A stretch of 64,000 nucleotides of DNA. It comes from Hypsibius dujardini. Lineage: Eukaryota > Tardigrada > Eutardigrada > Parachela > Hypsibiidae. Location: assembly GCA_001579985.1 (NCBI GenBank), contig LRSR01000366.1, positions 44,249 to 108,248 of the forward strand, written 5' to 3'. Numbering within the stretch: the stretch's first letter is position 1; the number at the start of each line of letters is the position of its first letter. Both the position numbers and the translations under genes were made by a program. The notes under the pieces are model-generated. The model did not search any database and was not told where the DNA came from. It worked only from the letters and a program-made list of their open reading frames with translations. Shown here in pieces: positions 34,780-46,629 of this stretch.

Positions 34780-36340
34780 GCCAGACTGACAGACAGACAC
34801 CCTGACAAACAATCATCATCCCAACCAATGAATCGTATACCGGCAGCCTGACAGATATGTCGACTAGACAGATATGCAGACATGAAACAATGCTTGTTTT
34901 TAGACACGATTCAGGCGACAATTCAACGGATCCCGAATTATCTGCTGGTGTGGAATAACAGCGGGCAGTACTCATCCAGCCAGGTCGTACCTAATCATAT
35001 CGAGTACGAAGAGCATCCCTCCCTGCGAATCCTCCAAAACGAGCGGGAGCGTCTGGTGAATGCGGCCGTCGATTCGGTCAGCCTGGAGGCCTGCATCAGT
35101 CAGCTCACGAAACCGGAAGTGCTAGACCAGTCAAACGCCTGGTAGGCGATATACTGCACTTTGGTTATACTGCAACGCAAAAGAATGTGGAGGGTACAAT
35201 GCATCGCCTCTTTACCGTGTATCTGGTTGCAGGAAGTGCCCCACCTGTAAGGTCCACCGGGAGTCTTCAAGAAAATTTGAGATTTGGAGTCTGCCAACCG
35301 TCCTGATGATCCAACTCAAGCGCTTCAGCAAGCCGAGCGGAGAGGTGTTTCGCCGGGACAAGATCGATACGCATGTGGATTATCCGCTGGAATGCCTGAA
35401 CATGTCGGATTTCCTCGTCGGTGAGGGTCATTATGGCCGCTCTCAGGCGAAATAGGCAGAATACATTACCACAGGCAGGCATTTAGATAGACAGACAAAC
35501 AGTAAGACTGAAAGACAGAGAGACAACAGATAGGCAGACAGACAAGCAAGACAGACAAAACGAGCCGAGCGATTACACATACTGAAATTCAGACTGTTCT
35601 CCGCTCAGATATTTCGTGCTTTACAGACAACGCGTTACCCTTTTTTACTCTATTCTAAGGTCCCGGCGACGGCAGCCCCTACCTCTACGACCTGTACGCC
35701 GTCGTGGTTCATCGCGGCAGCACCTGGTACGGTCACTACGTCTCCTACTCGCGATGCTACGACGTCCCGCAGACCACCCAAGACCACGCACCGTGGCGCG
35801 CCTTCGACGACGAGTCAGTGGACATGGAGACCGACCCAAACCGAGTGGTCAACCGCGGCGCTTATCTCCTCTTCTACCGACGCCGCAACACCGGCAGCCC
35901 GATTGCTCTGCCCGCGTCCTCCGGTAGCGGCCCCGACAGTGACAACGACGACGAGGACGACTGCTTCCTCGACTGCAACAACGGCAGCGACCGACTGCGG
36001 CACACGAAAGGTTATGCTCCGTTTCACTTACTGGATTGAACACAAAATTGTTTGTGAATTTCTGAAGGTTTTGCTTGCTGTTGTCTCATTCACGACAGGC
36101 CCCTCTTTTGCGTTTGGTCTTTCTACCTACCCACACCTCAGTTGAATTTTTTGACATTTCGTTTTTTTTCTTGAGTTTTTTTGACACGCCCAAAGAAAAA
36201 AGAGGCGCTTGTGACGTAAACGCTCCTCCCCAACTGTGTGTTGATGTTGTCTCTCTTTAGGCGCTTCGCAGCCGTCCCTTTTGGAGCTCTCATCCCACCG
36301 GCTGGTGTCCTTTTTCACTCACTACTGCACGATCCTTTGA
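29501..36340 (+). CDS. USP19-like: USP19-like ubiquitin carboxyl-terminal hydrolase with MYND finger
   Basis: There are 14 exons: 29501-29957, 30387-30755, 31425-31522, 31585-31713, 31831-32007, 32394-32504, 32575-32756, 33080-33265, 33634-33780, 34310-34683, 34904-35141, 35233-35420, 35660-36010, 36261-36340 (1028 residues, all phases matching). This is a cysteine protease that removes ubiquitin. The Cys box [18 protein letters not shown] puts the nucleophile at about residue 255. The His box is [13 protein letters not shown], with FDDES as the Asp box. A MYND zinc finger ([26 protein letters not shown]) interrupts the catalytic domain exactly as in USP19. The paired CS domains of vertebrate USP19 are not seen; instead there are about 240 acidic residues with four SUMO-consensus lysines. 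The last exon is less certain: without the 36010/36261 splice the protein ends GYAPFHLLD at 36039. Confidence 0.92.
31072..31360 (+). mobile_element. MITE family C (AT-rich, TAGGGATGGC ends) in a USP19-like intron
   Basis: This 289-bp element starts TAGGGATGGCCAAACTAAAC and ends TTTAATTTTGCTATCCCTA, inverted ends of about 20 bp with mismatches. The interior is built from AAACTAAAC/ACTAAAA words. ATTTAA occurs just outside both ends, a possible target-site duplication. Related sequence lies at 46630-46908 and 8290-8457. Confidence 0.65.
34710..34800 (+). repeat. (CAGA)n array in a USP19-like intron
   Basis: A nearly perfect run of ACAGACAG lies in the intron between exons 34310-34683 and 34904-35141. 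It begins about 25 bp after the donor site. Confidence 0.9.
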
Positions 36341-36654
36341 AACGATAATGAGTATCTTGGATGCTTTTTGTGCCTGAGAGAGAGAGACAGGAAAAGTAAC
36401 AAGACTCCTTGGACTATTCCGTTTTTTTTATTTGTTTGTGAATTTGCGCTGCTGTGACTTTTCGACTTTGTAATTTCCACACATTTGATTTCGCGCGCAT
36501 CATTCCGGAAGCCGCTGTCGGCGTGGTGTGTGTTTGAGGTCTTTCATTAATGTGATCAAAAGCTGAAAATCCTTTCGTACGTGAATCCGATTGATTCGCC
36601 ATCAAGAAGGTCTGCTTCGTAAATGTGATTGGGAAAATCCCTTAGAGACAGATG

Positions 36655-37286
36655 CTATTTTAGGGATCCTTACAAGTCGGAACCAGGACCCCTCATGGTA
36701 GAGTGGGGTGGAGGGGGAGGGGGAATGTGGGCAAACTGCAGTTTCTTCAAGATTGAACCGAAACTTCGGACTTGCGCTACAAGTCCCTCTCCCTATTATA
36801 TTTTCTGTTGTTGACCAATGTTCTCGAACTCGATAAAGTGCGAATTGATTTTTTTAGAATTCTTATTGTTTCGACATCACAACAAAGTTCTGACCCCAAA
36901 ACTATTGGACATTGCTCGAGCGAGTGCAGAGTTAAAAACCAAAACGCTCACTTTTATCTTCACTTCACTGAGAGGTTTGAGAGAACATTTTCGAAAGCAT
37001 CTGTTTTCCATCAAATTTGGATGTGGTGCACCTCCCATTCGCATGCATCAATATAGGGGAGCGTATTTTGGATCCTGACAAACCTCAAATTTGAAAAACA
37101 ACTGAATTTTTTAATTGTCTTGAAATCCCATGAGGGGCCTTGGAAATCACACCCACATCCTCACAAGTTTCAAAATGATGAGGGATCATAGGCCAAATAT
37201 GGGGTTCAGTTTGCCTCTTTGCCTACCTCCTGGGCCCTGATCCTACCATGAGGGATCCTAGTTGTAAGGACTCTAAACGAGCTTCT
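36655..37286 (+). mobile_element. MITE family B, copy 2, with family-A-like sequence inside
   Basis: The start reads TTTTAGGGATCCTTACAAGT followed by GGAACCAGGACCCCTCATGG. The end reads CCATGAGGGATCCTAGTTGT followed by AAGGACTCTAAACGAGC, an inverted match of about 55 bp with mismatches. From about 36772 (CTTGCGCTACAAGTCCCTCT) to about 36965 the interior resembles the 5' half of family A. There is no coding capacity. Confidence 0.65.
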
Positions 37287-37359
37287 GAGTCTGGCTATAA
37301 GTCTACAACTTCAAATTACGTTTAAAAGTTCATGCGCAGCCAGTTTCTTTTGAAATATT

Positions 37360-37365
37360 TTTAAT
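37360..37365 (-). terminator. Variant poly(A) signal ATTAAA of the 2OG oxygenase gene
   Basis: ATTAAA on the minus strand lies about 93 bp after the stop codon at 37458. No AATAAA is nearer. Confidence 0.35.
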
Positions 37366-37457
37366 CCCCATTGCTCGCGTGTTACAACGTTACAGACAGG
37401 GGAGAACAAAGAGTAAAGTAATCGTCGTCCGACCTTATAACAATTGTTTCTACTGTT

Positions 37458-39853
37458 TCACTCATTCTCGCCGAAATATTTCGTGAAGGACTTGAACATC
37501 TTCTCGCGCAGATAGTCTTTGCCGGAAATGGGCGGATACTTGTTTCCGCCGTCCAAACACTGCACCATGTACTCGTCGTCCGGATGGAGGAAGAAGGCGA
37601 TGGACTGACGAGCCTTTTCGTTGCGTTCCTTCGCGCCAAACGTCACGGCATGGACCTAGAAGGTTGAAACCGTTTGAATATATTTCAGTATACACTACAG
37701 TACAAATATACTATTATGCATATTGTATAGTCTGTTTGTCCCTGTAAGATTTCCGTTTGTTGGATAAATTTTGTAGCTGTTCCTGTTCTGCATATATATT
37801 GTATGTAGTATGTATATATGCACTACATTGTACATATTACACATTATATTATAACTATTATTATTATATTACTATATGTTCTTATATTATATTACATTAT
37901 TGTATTATACTACAGTATTATTTTATTTTATCATATTATATATTACATATTATATTACATGTACACTGGCCATATTGTATATATACCGTACAATGTAAGT
38001 TCTATGGCCAGGCAGGAAAGCACGGCCGTGATAATTCTATTTATAAACTTGAATAATGCATGCACTGACTGTGGAGCGTAGCAGGTCCGACGTCCAGCGC
38101 TGCATAATGTCACCGATGTTGATGACGACGGTTCCGGGAATCGGCACGACCGGAATGAAGACACCCTTCGTAGTTTCCACCTCCAGTCCGCCCACGTCGT
38201 CCTGATACAGCACGGTTAGGGTCCTGCAAAAGGGAAGGCCATGACACCTATCTACCCACGAGAACATCGCTTTATGCAAAACGGCAGTGAACGACGCAAA
38301 AGTCGTCAACTCGTGCGATGTTAAATTCATATCCATAACTAGTAAAGATAATTATTGACAAGACAACAATTTTTCTTGAAGAGGAGAGCGCTGGCTCTGT
38401 AAATGATTTTGCCGGTAGTCCAAGGGCCCACGGTTGTGTTCGTTCAATGGAATTCTCGAAAGATTTAAACCAACCAAACAACGATAATTCAGTTTATAAC
38501 CGTTCCTTTTTTCGTGCGAACGTTAACGGCAAAAGAGAACAAAATGTGTCCTGCAACATATACCCGTAATCAGTGTGGGCTCCACAGCGGGTCAGGTTCT
38601 CCGCATCGGCTTCGTTCAAGGCATGAGCGGGGTAGTTGTGAATACGAAGCGTGGTAAAGTTTCCAGGACGTCCTATGTACTCATGCGAGTCCTCTGCAAA
38701 GACTTTGATGTTGGGCAGACCGAGCCCCAGGGCCAGACAGTGCAGGAGCTTCTTGGAGAACTCCCATGACTCGTCGAAAAGGGCCTTGCAGGCGATCCCA
38801 AATGCGGGCACTTCACTGGGCAGCCGCTAAAAATTAGCCTAAAGTAAATGGTTGCCTCTTAACAGGTATAACAATTTGACCAGTCAAACCTCTTCGTTGT
38901 AGGGAATGTAATTGTAGGCTTCTCGCAGTTCCTCTCGTTTCGGAACATCAAGTCTGTAACAGAGCGAAAATGTTTGAAGTTCAGGCAGTCCAACACCAAT
39001 ACGACTCAGACAGACGTCTGCCGAGAACAGCAAGACAGAAGCAACAATTAACGGGGCAAGCCTGCAGGTAAGGTGACTTATGCCTACCTATGATTAGTCC
39101 CTACATACCGACAGACCGACATGCACCATAGAGAACACACAGTCAGACAAATAGCCAGGTGCAAACTTTTGCATACAAATAGTCTGACAAACAAACGGGG
39201 GAAAAACATCGACAGACACAAAAGTAAATTGTCACAGATACAGCCAGACAGACAGATAGATAAAATTAAAGACAGATACACAACGAGACAGCCAGACGAA
39301 TAAACTGACAAAGACAGACAGTTCATAGACAGACAGACATTTCGCATACAGTTCACAAACAGACAGACAATTCGAAGGCAGACAGACAGATCATATACAA
39401 TTCACAGACAAACATACAACTCATAGATCGACAACAGACAAGAACCGTCTGACAAAGTTGTTGAATGGTATCCGACTATGGGCACATTTCGGTACTCACT
39501 TTTCCAAGCCCATGGGCACGTATCCGCAGCTGGGTTCAAACTTCGACGACCGTGGCCGTTTGGATTTGATCTCGTAAGGCAGGGCAAAGACGTCACGCGA
39601 GGACTTGAAGACGCCATCAATCTAGGGGAAATGTGGATCATGCAACAGAACGACAAGCCTGAACATAATATGGTGAAACTATAAACATTTGTTATGCACT
39701 TACAATTTCCTGTGGAATTCCGTGGTTCTTGACGTATAGAAATCCAGCCGTCTTCATCACATGAGCCAGCTCAGCGCCAAGTTTTTCCATCCCGCCCGGT
39801 TGGTCAAGCAGTCCGAAATCCACAACAGGAATCTGCTCCTCGATGGCTGCCAT
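37458..39853 (-). CDS. 2-oxoglutarate/Fe(II)-dependent dioxygenase, isopenicillin-N-synthase-like
   Basis: There are six exons, 39853-39704, 39621-39500, 38953-38890, 38826-38564, 38223-38070 and 37655-37458, all in matching phase, giving 316 residues. The N-terminal DIOX_N region is EQIPVVDFGLLDQ followed by GFLYVKNHGIP. The catalytic jelly roll has the iron ligands H196-x-D198 (CGAHTDYGTLTVLYQD) and H253 (STVHAV), and the 2OG-binding R267-x-S269 (ARQSIAFFLHPD). IPGTVVINIGDIMQRWTSD is the usual strand before the second histidine. The family includes IPNS, ACC oxidase, gibberellin oxidases and fungal thymine dioxygenase; the substrate here cannot be told. It lacks a signal peptide, so it is probably cytosolic. 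IPNS-like members are sporadic in animals, so transfer from fungi or bacteria is plausible, but the gene has five introns. An acceptor-like TATAG 10 bp before the ATG suggests a leader intron. Confidence 0.88.
37740..38000. repeat. AT-rich microsatellite in a 2OG oxygenase intron
   Basis: The stretch is a degenerate run of TATTAT/ATATTACAT words. It lies between the last two exons of the oxygenase gene and contains no coding signal. Confidence 0.7.
38990..39440 (+). repeat. Degenerate CAGACA array in a 2OG oxygenase intron
   Basis: The plus strand shows repeated GACAGACA and CAGACAAA words mixed with CACAGA words (TCTG in the gene sense) throughout the intron between exons 39621-39500 and 38953-38890. 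Confidence 0.7.
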
Positions 39854-40721
39854 TGCAACTGCCTATAAGGTATTAGAAAGGTCGCAGAGGAAACGCAGAG
39901 GAAGTATTTGATGAACAAGTCTGAATCAATGCACTGCTTCAGCATATGAAAAACATCATGTAGTGTTCAGTAATGACTGAGTAGCCTGACTGAGAGCCTC
40001 ATATGTTGCTGCCGCTGTTCTTGGTAGAAGAGATGGAATCGAAAATACACAGCGTTTAGTTAGGCGATACGCCGAATCTTCGAAAGATTGCAACTCTGAT
40101 AGTGCACTCGGACATCGTACCTCGAAACGGGCGTTGCCGCCTTTGGAACTATAGCAAACACACTGGATTTGAGTGAGCCCCTGTTATGTAGGTATAAATA
40201 AAACGTCTGCCAGTGTCTGTGTCTGTGTCTGTATGTATTCCTCGATTTGTTCCTAGGCCAGTATCTTTGTATCACTACCTAAATGCATTGTGGTAATGTT
40301 TGTGAATCTGCAAGTAAGTCTCTTTTGAGAGCGCGTATTGATTCTTCTGTTCACAATCACCAGACTTACTTATCTTAAAATGGAGACTGGATTTGTGTGC
40401 CGTTTGCGGTGAGCCACTAGTTAGGGCCACGCCTTCGGAGTTAATGCACGCAGACCAGCCGGCACGAAAAAAACACATCAACTAAAAACAATTGCACTGT
40501 AATACTGTACAATACATACAATGATTATAACTGTACGCGGCCAATGAAAAATCATTATAAAGGGCTGCACACCAACTTGCGAATAGTATAATATATATGC
40601 GAATAGTACACCGGGATCACACAGGGGAACCAAACCATCATGAAAGCCCAGCCAATAGTAATCAAAAAAAGAAAAAAGTCCCCGCCATTTTCACATGGAT
40701 TTCTCAAGCTAGTACGGATCT
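39854..40721. other. Intergenic between the 2OG oxygenase and the serine protease
   Basis: This is the upstream region of the oxygenase gene and the downstream region of the protease gene. Apart from a short GTCTGTGTCTGTGTCTG tract at about 40215 I see nothing distinctive. Confidence 0.45.
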
Positions 40722-43700
40722 TCAAGACCCTGATACATTTGCTTCCACAGAAGGAGGCACCATAGTCGTCACATGGTTTGAGCTGGCCGCCGTTTCCTTC
40801 AATCCGCTCTCCAAGACATCCGCCCTTCTCTTCTTGAGGACCCTTGCGTCCTCACCCATGGTTTGGGAGATCCAGTCGAGCGCGTGAGCGACCCTGGCGT
40901 AGATACCGGGATGGCCCTCTTCCGCGCAACGCAGTCCGCCGAAGCTAGTAATGCCGTGAACCTCCCAGGAGCCGTCCTGACGTTTACAGGTTAGCGGACC
41001 GCCGGAATCCCCGTGACAGCTATCACCGACCATGCTGAGGAGGTAGCCCGCGCACAGCATCGACTCGGAGAGCATCCCGGTGTATTGCGAAGCATTCCTG
41101 CATACCTGTTGCAAAAAACAACGTGCGGCTTGTAGTGAAATTTATTCTAGTTTTTGTTCAATTTTTTTGTATATTTTAAACTCAATTCTGTGATTTGGGA
41201 TCATGTACTGAAATTTATTTGCAGTATTTTATGCTTACATTTTTATTTGTTTTTAATCTCTATTTATTGATTTGAAATGATATACTGAAACTGGCAGTAT
41301 TTTTTACTCACATTTTGTTATATTTTTCTAATATCTATTTTTTTAACTGAAATCATGTACTGAAATTTACAGTATGTTTTGTTTACGTTTAATTGTGTAC
41401 TTTTTAACCTCAATGTTTTTAATTCAAATCGTTTACTGAAATTTGCAGTATCTTTGCTCAAATTTTTTATTTTTATCTCTATGTTCTAAATTGAAAGCAT
41501 GTCGTAAAGTTTACAGTATTTTGTGCTCATATTATTATTTTTTAAATTTGTTTTTGATTCAAGATGATTTGGTGAATGGCGGTCTTACATGTACCGTACC
41601 CAATGGTAAGTAGGTATTCGTTTGCTATACCCTTTGTTCCCACACCGGTATTTGGCGTATGTGCTGCTAGAAGAAATTTAGAAAACGACTTCCAAACTGG
41701 ATTTGGAATTTCTGTGTTTGCAAAAATCATAAAAATCCATCTGTAAATAGTTTGACTTAATTGCAGAAAGTCCTCGTGAGCTCTAACGCCAAATGGAAGA
41801 TAATTTGAGATGATATATTAATGTATTATATTACATTCTCTAACTTAGCGGATATTGACGAGATGGCTTTTCTCAATCAAATTTTCATAGGGACCAACCT
41901 CGTCGGGCACGATGGGAAGGAAGAGCTGCTGCAGATCCGTCGTATGCGACAAGATGGTCGTGAACTTGCGCATCACACTGTCCTGCTGTGCGCGAAGGAC
42001 CCTCGGAACCCGCACCAGGTTGTTGCGACTCTGAAAAATATTCGGAGGGGGCCGTTGTAGAGTCCGCTTTCTGCGATACCGCGCAGACCGCATCGTGTTC
42101 TCATCCGTCGCGTCGGAAACTGCCAAAGCGGTATGTCCCCATCCCGTGACTACACATGTTGATCCAACTGGCACCGCCGAAAACCAAGGCAGGCAGACCG
42201 GTTGAATTTCCTGCCGGAAAAGGATGGGCTGTCGCAGACGGATCAGGCCGAAATCGTTGCCGCGGAACGGTTTGTTGAACTCGGGATGTATGAAGAGTCC
42301 GCTGGGGTAGTAGTCCATCTGGCTGGCCTCGACGTTGTGGAGGAGACTGTGGTCTCCCACGCGGATTAGCATGTTGTTGAGCCGACTCTGTTGTTCAACC
42401 CTTAATTGGAAACAAAATCTGTCAACTAACTTCGAAGCGATTTTAAACAAAATTTTGCCTACCTGGTTCCATGTTCAGACAGGCAGTGCGCCGCAGTCAA
42501 GATCCAGAACGGATGAATTATTGAACCTAACAATTCGGAGAGGATGTTCAGTCTCTGACTCAGACGCAAAGACTTAAACACCAACACGTAGTCAGACAGA
42601 CAAAGACGCAGACACAGACGCAGACACAGACACAGATGATGGATGACAGACAAACCTCCACAAAACTGGGTTTCGTCGGCAGTGTCGATCAGCGCCACCT
42701 GCCAAGGCCAAGAATGCGGTCGAACGTTCTGACCGTGGACAATTTTCGTCAGCATCGTATTTGGCTGTATCATGGGAATTCCGCACCCTGTACCAAACAA
42801 AGATGTCTTTCTTGTTCCGTATCCGGACTGTAACTAAATTACTTTGCAAATTTTCCACTCGCCGTATACTCACGATTTTCACAAAACTTTTCATCCGATC
42901 CGTTGATGCAATGCACGACACCGTCACAGACGTACTCCGGCAGCAGACATCCGTCCTTCTCCGGGCAGGGGATGGCGCCGTCCCGACATGAAGGCGCTGT
43001 ATACAAAGCAATCAACACGATGATAATCGTTATACGAAAATTTGGGTTACGGGAAAGCCAGAAATAGCGGCAGAGCCGGCTTATTTGCCTACTCGAACCT
43101 ACTGAGTACTGCGGCATGTGAGATCTCGTAGCGCGGATTGTCTTGTGACGAGCAAAAGAACAGATGGAGGTCATCCACGGCGATGTCGCTCATGTTCGAG
43201 CCGCCGCGAACCGCCTCCAGAATCAACTGCAAAGTAGACGCATCAATTAACGTCGTACAAGCAAGCAACAAGGGAAATTATTATTTGTTATGATGTTTCA
43301 TAAACTGAAACTAGATAGGAATACATTTAAATGATTTAAGCTAACCAACAAGAACATTTCAATTTGATTCTAAAAATAATTTAAATGTATTTTAGTGATA
43401 ATTATTTTGATTCTCAGTTAAAATCAGCTTTTGTCCAATAAAAATTAATTTTTAATTTAATTTGAACTTCTAGCATGAGGTATTTGGCTCATTTGATCTT
43501 GCACACGCATGAGATAAACGACACTCTTGTGCAAGTACTGATTACCGGCAAGCTATAATCTGCAGCTTTCATACTTCATTGATTTGGTTGTTGAAAGTGT
43601 ATGGGTTTTTTGGCCTTACCGAAACGTTCTTTTCAGTGAAGTCTAGAAGGACCTTGCCCGTTTGATACCAGGCGCGGTTGGTCGCGTGTCGAACCTTGAT

Positions 43701-45523
43701 GAATTCGTGTTCCACCCCGCGGTACCAGATGTTGACGTTGAGTTCCCCGAGTTGTCGGCCGAATGTCATGTAGTAAAACTCGACGCAGAGGTCATTTTTC
43801 TCTGTGGCGTTTGTCCGGGCGACCTGCTGCAGATCCAGCGGGATAACAACTCGCGCAGAGGCTCCCGGCTCGCCGGAGTCACTTTTCGCAACGAGGTACT
43901 TTCCATTTCGTCCCTTAGTATGATCACCTAAACAAAAAGCATTCCTTCAACATTCGCACGATTACAAAGCAACGAATAATAGACAGGCGCAGACACAAAG
44001 TTACAGACAAATTAGAGCCGATAGACAGTGACGTGGACAGGTAGGCACACATACAACTAGACAGACACAGACACAGACACAGACACAGACACAGACACGG
44101 TTAGGCACAGACACGGCTAGGCACAAAACGTGAAGACAGACACCGACAGAACGAACGAATACCAAGGTCCGGGCCGGTCCCGAATCGGTAATCGTTCATC
44201 GTAGTAGCCCGCCAAGTGTAATCCTTTTTTGAATTCTCGTGGTACATCGGGCATTGTCCTTCCGTATCAATATCACAAAACAACACCGAATCCTTTATGG
44301 TGTTAGGATACCTAGCCAGCGGAACACAGGACTCCTGATCCTTGACTTCCTTCACAACAATCCTAAAAAATCAAACCCAATTTTTTCTTTCATAAATGAC
44401 CATTGAGTTCCCAGCTGATTCACCTACTTACTCATCCACGGCAATGTCTGACCGGAAACTCTTCCCTCTGGTAGCAATAAACCGTATCCGGAAAGAATGC
44501 TGCACCGGTATGCGGATTTGTTCGTGGACCCCGAGCCACTCTTTGCCATGTGGTCCGTCGGTCTGAAACAAGAGCTGTGGCTCTACCTGACCCGGAATGT
44601 CCATTAAGACATCCAGCAGTCCCATGCCAATATCGCCCTCCATGCTGAACCAAAAACTGACGCAGACGTTTTCATGGGATGCTGAGAGCCAAGGCGTGGC
44701 GAAGATGGCGTAGTGGCCTTCCTGGACCGGACTGCTGGACTCGAAGTAGATGTAGTAACCTTGGGCGTTGGGCGATTTGTCAGTCTGTGGCCCGGTTCCG
44801 GGAGACCTACGGGAGATTGCTTATAATGCTTATATGTACAAGCCATACCTAGAGATGCTTATTGGGATAGATAAGAAATGAACTGCAAATAATGCGAACT
44901 TTCAAATTGTCTGTGTCTGTGTCTGTGTCTGTGTCTGTGTCTGTGTCTGTGTTTGCGTCTGTGTTTGCGTCTCCGTCGGCGTCTGTGTCTGTGTTTCTGC
45001 CTTTGCCTGTGCCTGTGTCCGCACAAGTGTGCATGCCCGAGTCCAAATCATAGTCTGCTTGCCCTCTCAGACTTCTTCCTTCCACTTACGGGGTAGGACC
45101 AGCACGTAGCGCCCAATTCCAATCATCCTCAAATTCATCCTGAATAATCCCGCAGTTGGACGGGTACTGCCGCAGAGCCTCTTGTTGATCGAAGGAACAG
45201 ACAAACGGCAGCTGGTACTCATACGTATCCTCCTGAGATGGACCTTGAATATACCAAGAACAGGCATATGGATCCTAACTTTACAAACCTTCAATATTTT
45301 GACCTAAATTCCTCCGACCCTTCTCGCCGTGCATCGTATACTCACTAGTGCTGATGACTTGCTCGTCGAAAACGGGCGGCGCGTTGAAAACCGCGGTCGC
45401 ACTCGTCGCGGCAACAGCCGCCGGCGCCGACATATTCCTCAAGACGTTATGGCCTGCCGCAGACAACACCAAAGGAATCATAAAATAAAGCCATAAAACA
45501 GCAGCCATTTTTCCACGCGCCAT
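40722..45523 (-). CDS. Secreted MAM-MAM-LDLa-trypsin serine protease (enteropeptidase-like)
   Basis: There are 11 exons: 45523-45346, 45243-45090, 44806-44432, 44362-44163, 43927-43620, 43226-43103, 42996-42874, 42787-42656, 42526-42463, 42400-41899, 41105-40722 (847 residues, phases matching). In order: signal peptide (MAAVLWLYFMIPLVLSAAG, start at 45523 or 45508), MAM domain 1 (about 72-245, FVCSFDQQEA to DIAVDE), MAM domain 2 (about 265-445, LFCDIDTEGQCPM to DIAVDDLHLFF), LDL-receptor class A repeat (about 447-487, CDGVVHCINGSDEKFC), and a trypsin domain. The activation site is TK|IVHG at 502/503. The triad is H545 (TAAHC), D602 (NDFGLIRL) and S754 (GDSGGP); D748 in the S1 pocket predicts cleavage after Lys/Arg. 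About 67 residues lie between GWG and LQQ, some 50 more than usual, including the basic run RSARYRRKR. There is no membrane anchor, unlike vertebrate enteropeptidase. Confidence 0.92.
41150..41545 (-). repeat. AT-rich minisatellite in the last protease intron
   Basis: About five degenerate copies of a unit of roughly 75-90 bp are marked by TGTACTGAAATTTGCAGTAT on the plus strand (seen at about 41204, 41280, 41347, 41429 and 41500), with T-rich sequence between. Confidence 0.7.
44060..44125 (+). repeat. (CAGACA)n tract in a protease intron
   Basis: A run of ACAGACACAGACACAGACAC is followed by two ACGGTTAGGCACAGACACGG-like units. It lies between exons 44362-44163 and 43927-43620. A similar tract occurs at 42595-42640 in another intron of the same gene. 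Confidence 0.8.
44905..45020 (+). repeat. (TCTGTG)n tract in a protease intron
   Basis: A run of GTGTCTGTGTCTGTG decays into TTTGCGTCTGTG and TGCCTGTG variants between exons 45243-45090 and 44806-44432. It lies in the opposite orientation to the other tracts in this gene. Confidence 0.85.
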
Positions 45524-46629
45524 CAAGGCAATGCGGTTGATATAGTGGATGTATTGCAAGCCCATTCCACTGTCCATCGTTCGGACACCGGATCGAAAAC
45601 GACCGCCACACTGAAGCGGAAGTTACAGGCACTTAAGATGTGACAGACTTTCCGGAAAAGCTCGTGGACGGTTGTTTTGCAGGCCGCACCAGGTCGAGCT
45701 GCAGACATATTGCACAGACGAAAAAAAGGCACCTCTTGTAAGCATGTTCTCAAGTAAAAAAAAGTTTATTTGCAGAAAGCGAGACGAGACGAGAGGCAAG
45801 AGGCCAGACGCACGGGGCTTTTGGTTGCGGAGAGCTCGAGGAGGGTGCGGGGAAAGGGAGGGACATCTGTTTCCATACACACTGCGTGAGAGGCTGCGCG
45901 CTTCTCCGTTGCCTTGCCCCCCGTCGAAATGATGATGATGCGAGCATGTGTTTTGACGGTGGCGCCGGCATGGGCCAGCACTGCTTGAGAGCCGCATGTT
46001 TTCGCATCTTCTGTCGTCGTGAACACACATATACATACAACCCAACCGCAAAGAGATACTTGTAAGTCGAAGATAACAGGGGTGGGGGAGAATTATTAGT
46101 TCAGTGTGAGTTTTATTTTGGGATATATACAAAAGTCTGGTTTACCCCACAACCGTTGACTACGTGAGGGTGGGAGGTACAGTGTAGCTTAACGTCATGC
46201 TCACCCCGGCCACTTTTGATGCAGCTGCAAGACGAAGAGGTGCATGGGCCTCTTGAATAAGTTCAGTTGCGGAATCTTTCCCAACTTATTTTCCAAAGTG
46301 CCGCTGCAAGTTAGTAGGTGTGCAGTATATACTCCTCAATTTTACTTTTCTTGACCTTGTTTTCATTACTTTAGGTGAGGGCTATATATGCTCACAACCC
46401 CGCACAAGCTTCTGCACAACTCACAACCTTTTCAGTTATCAAAAATGGTATACCCACAACATTTTTCAACAAATTTTGAGCACAACCGCACAACCAATCT
46501 CCGAAAAAAATCAATACGTTTAATCCCAAAGTGATCATTTTCAAAACCCCAAAATAATCATGCCTATCTAGTGATTAAAATATATTTTACTCGATAGTAC
46601 CGTTTCTTTAAAGAATTTGTAAAAGCGAA

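Larger units (their letters stand above)
36341..37457. other. Convergent intergenic region between the USP19-like and 2OG oxygenase genes
   Basis: The two genes face each other here. Most of the region is a family-B element (36655-37286). Outside it I see only a short GAGAGAGA tract and a candidate variant poly(A) signal for the oxygenase gene. Confidence 0.5.

Noticed and set aside
45672-46132. Overlapping open frames upstream of the serine protease
   Set aside because: They overlap on both strands, lack motifs and do not splice in phase to the protease first exon.
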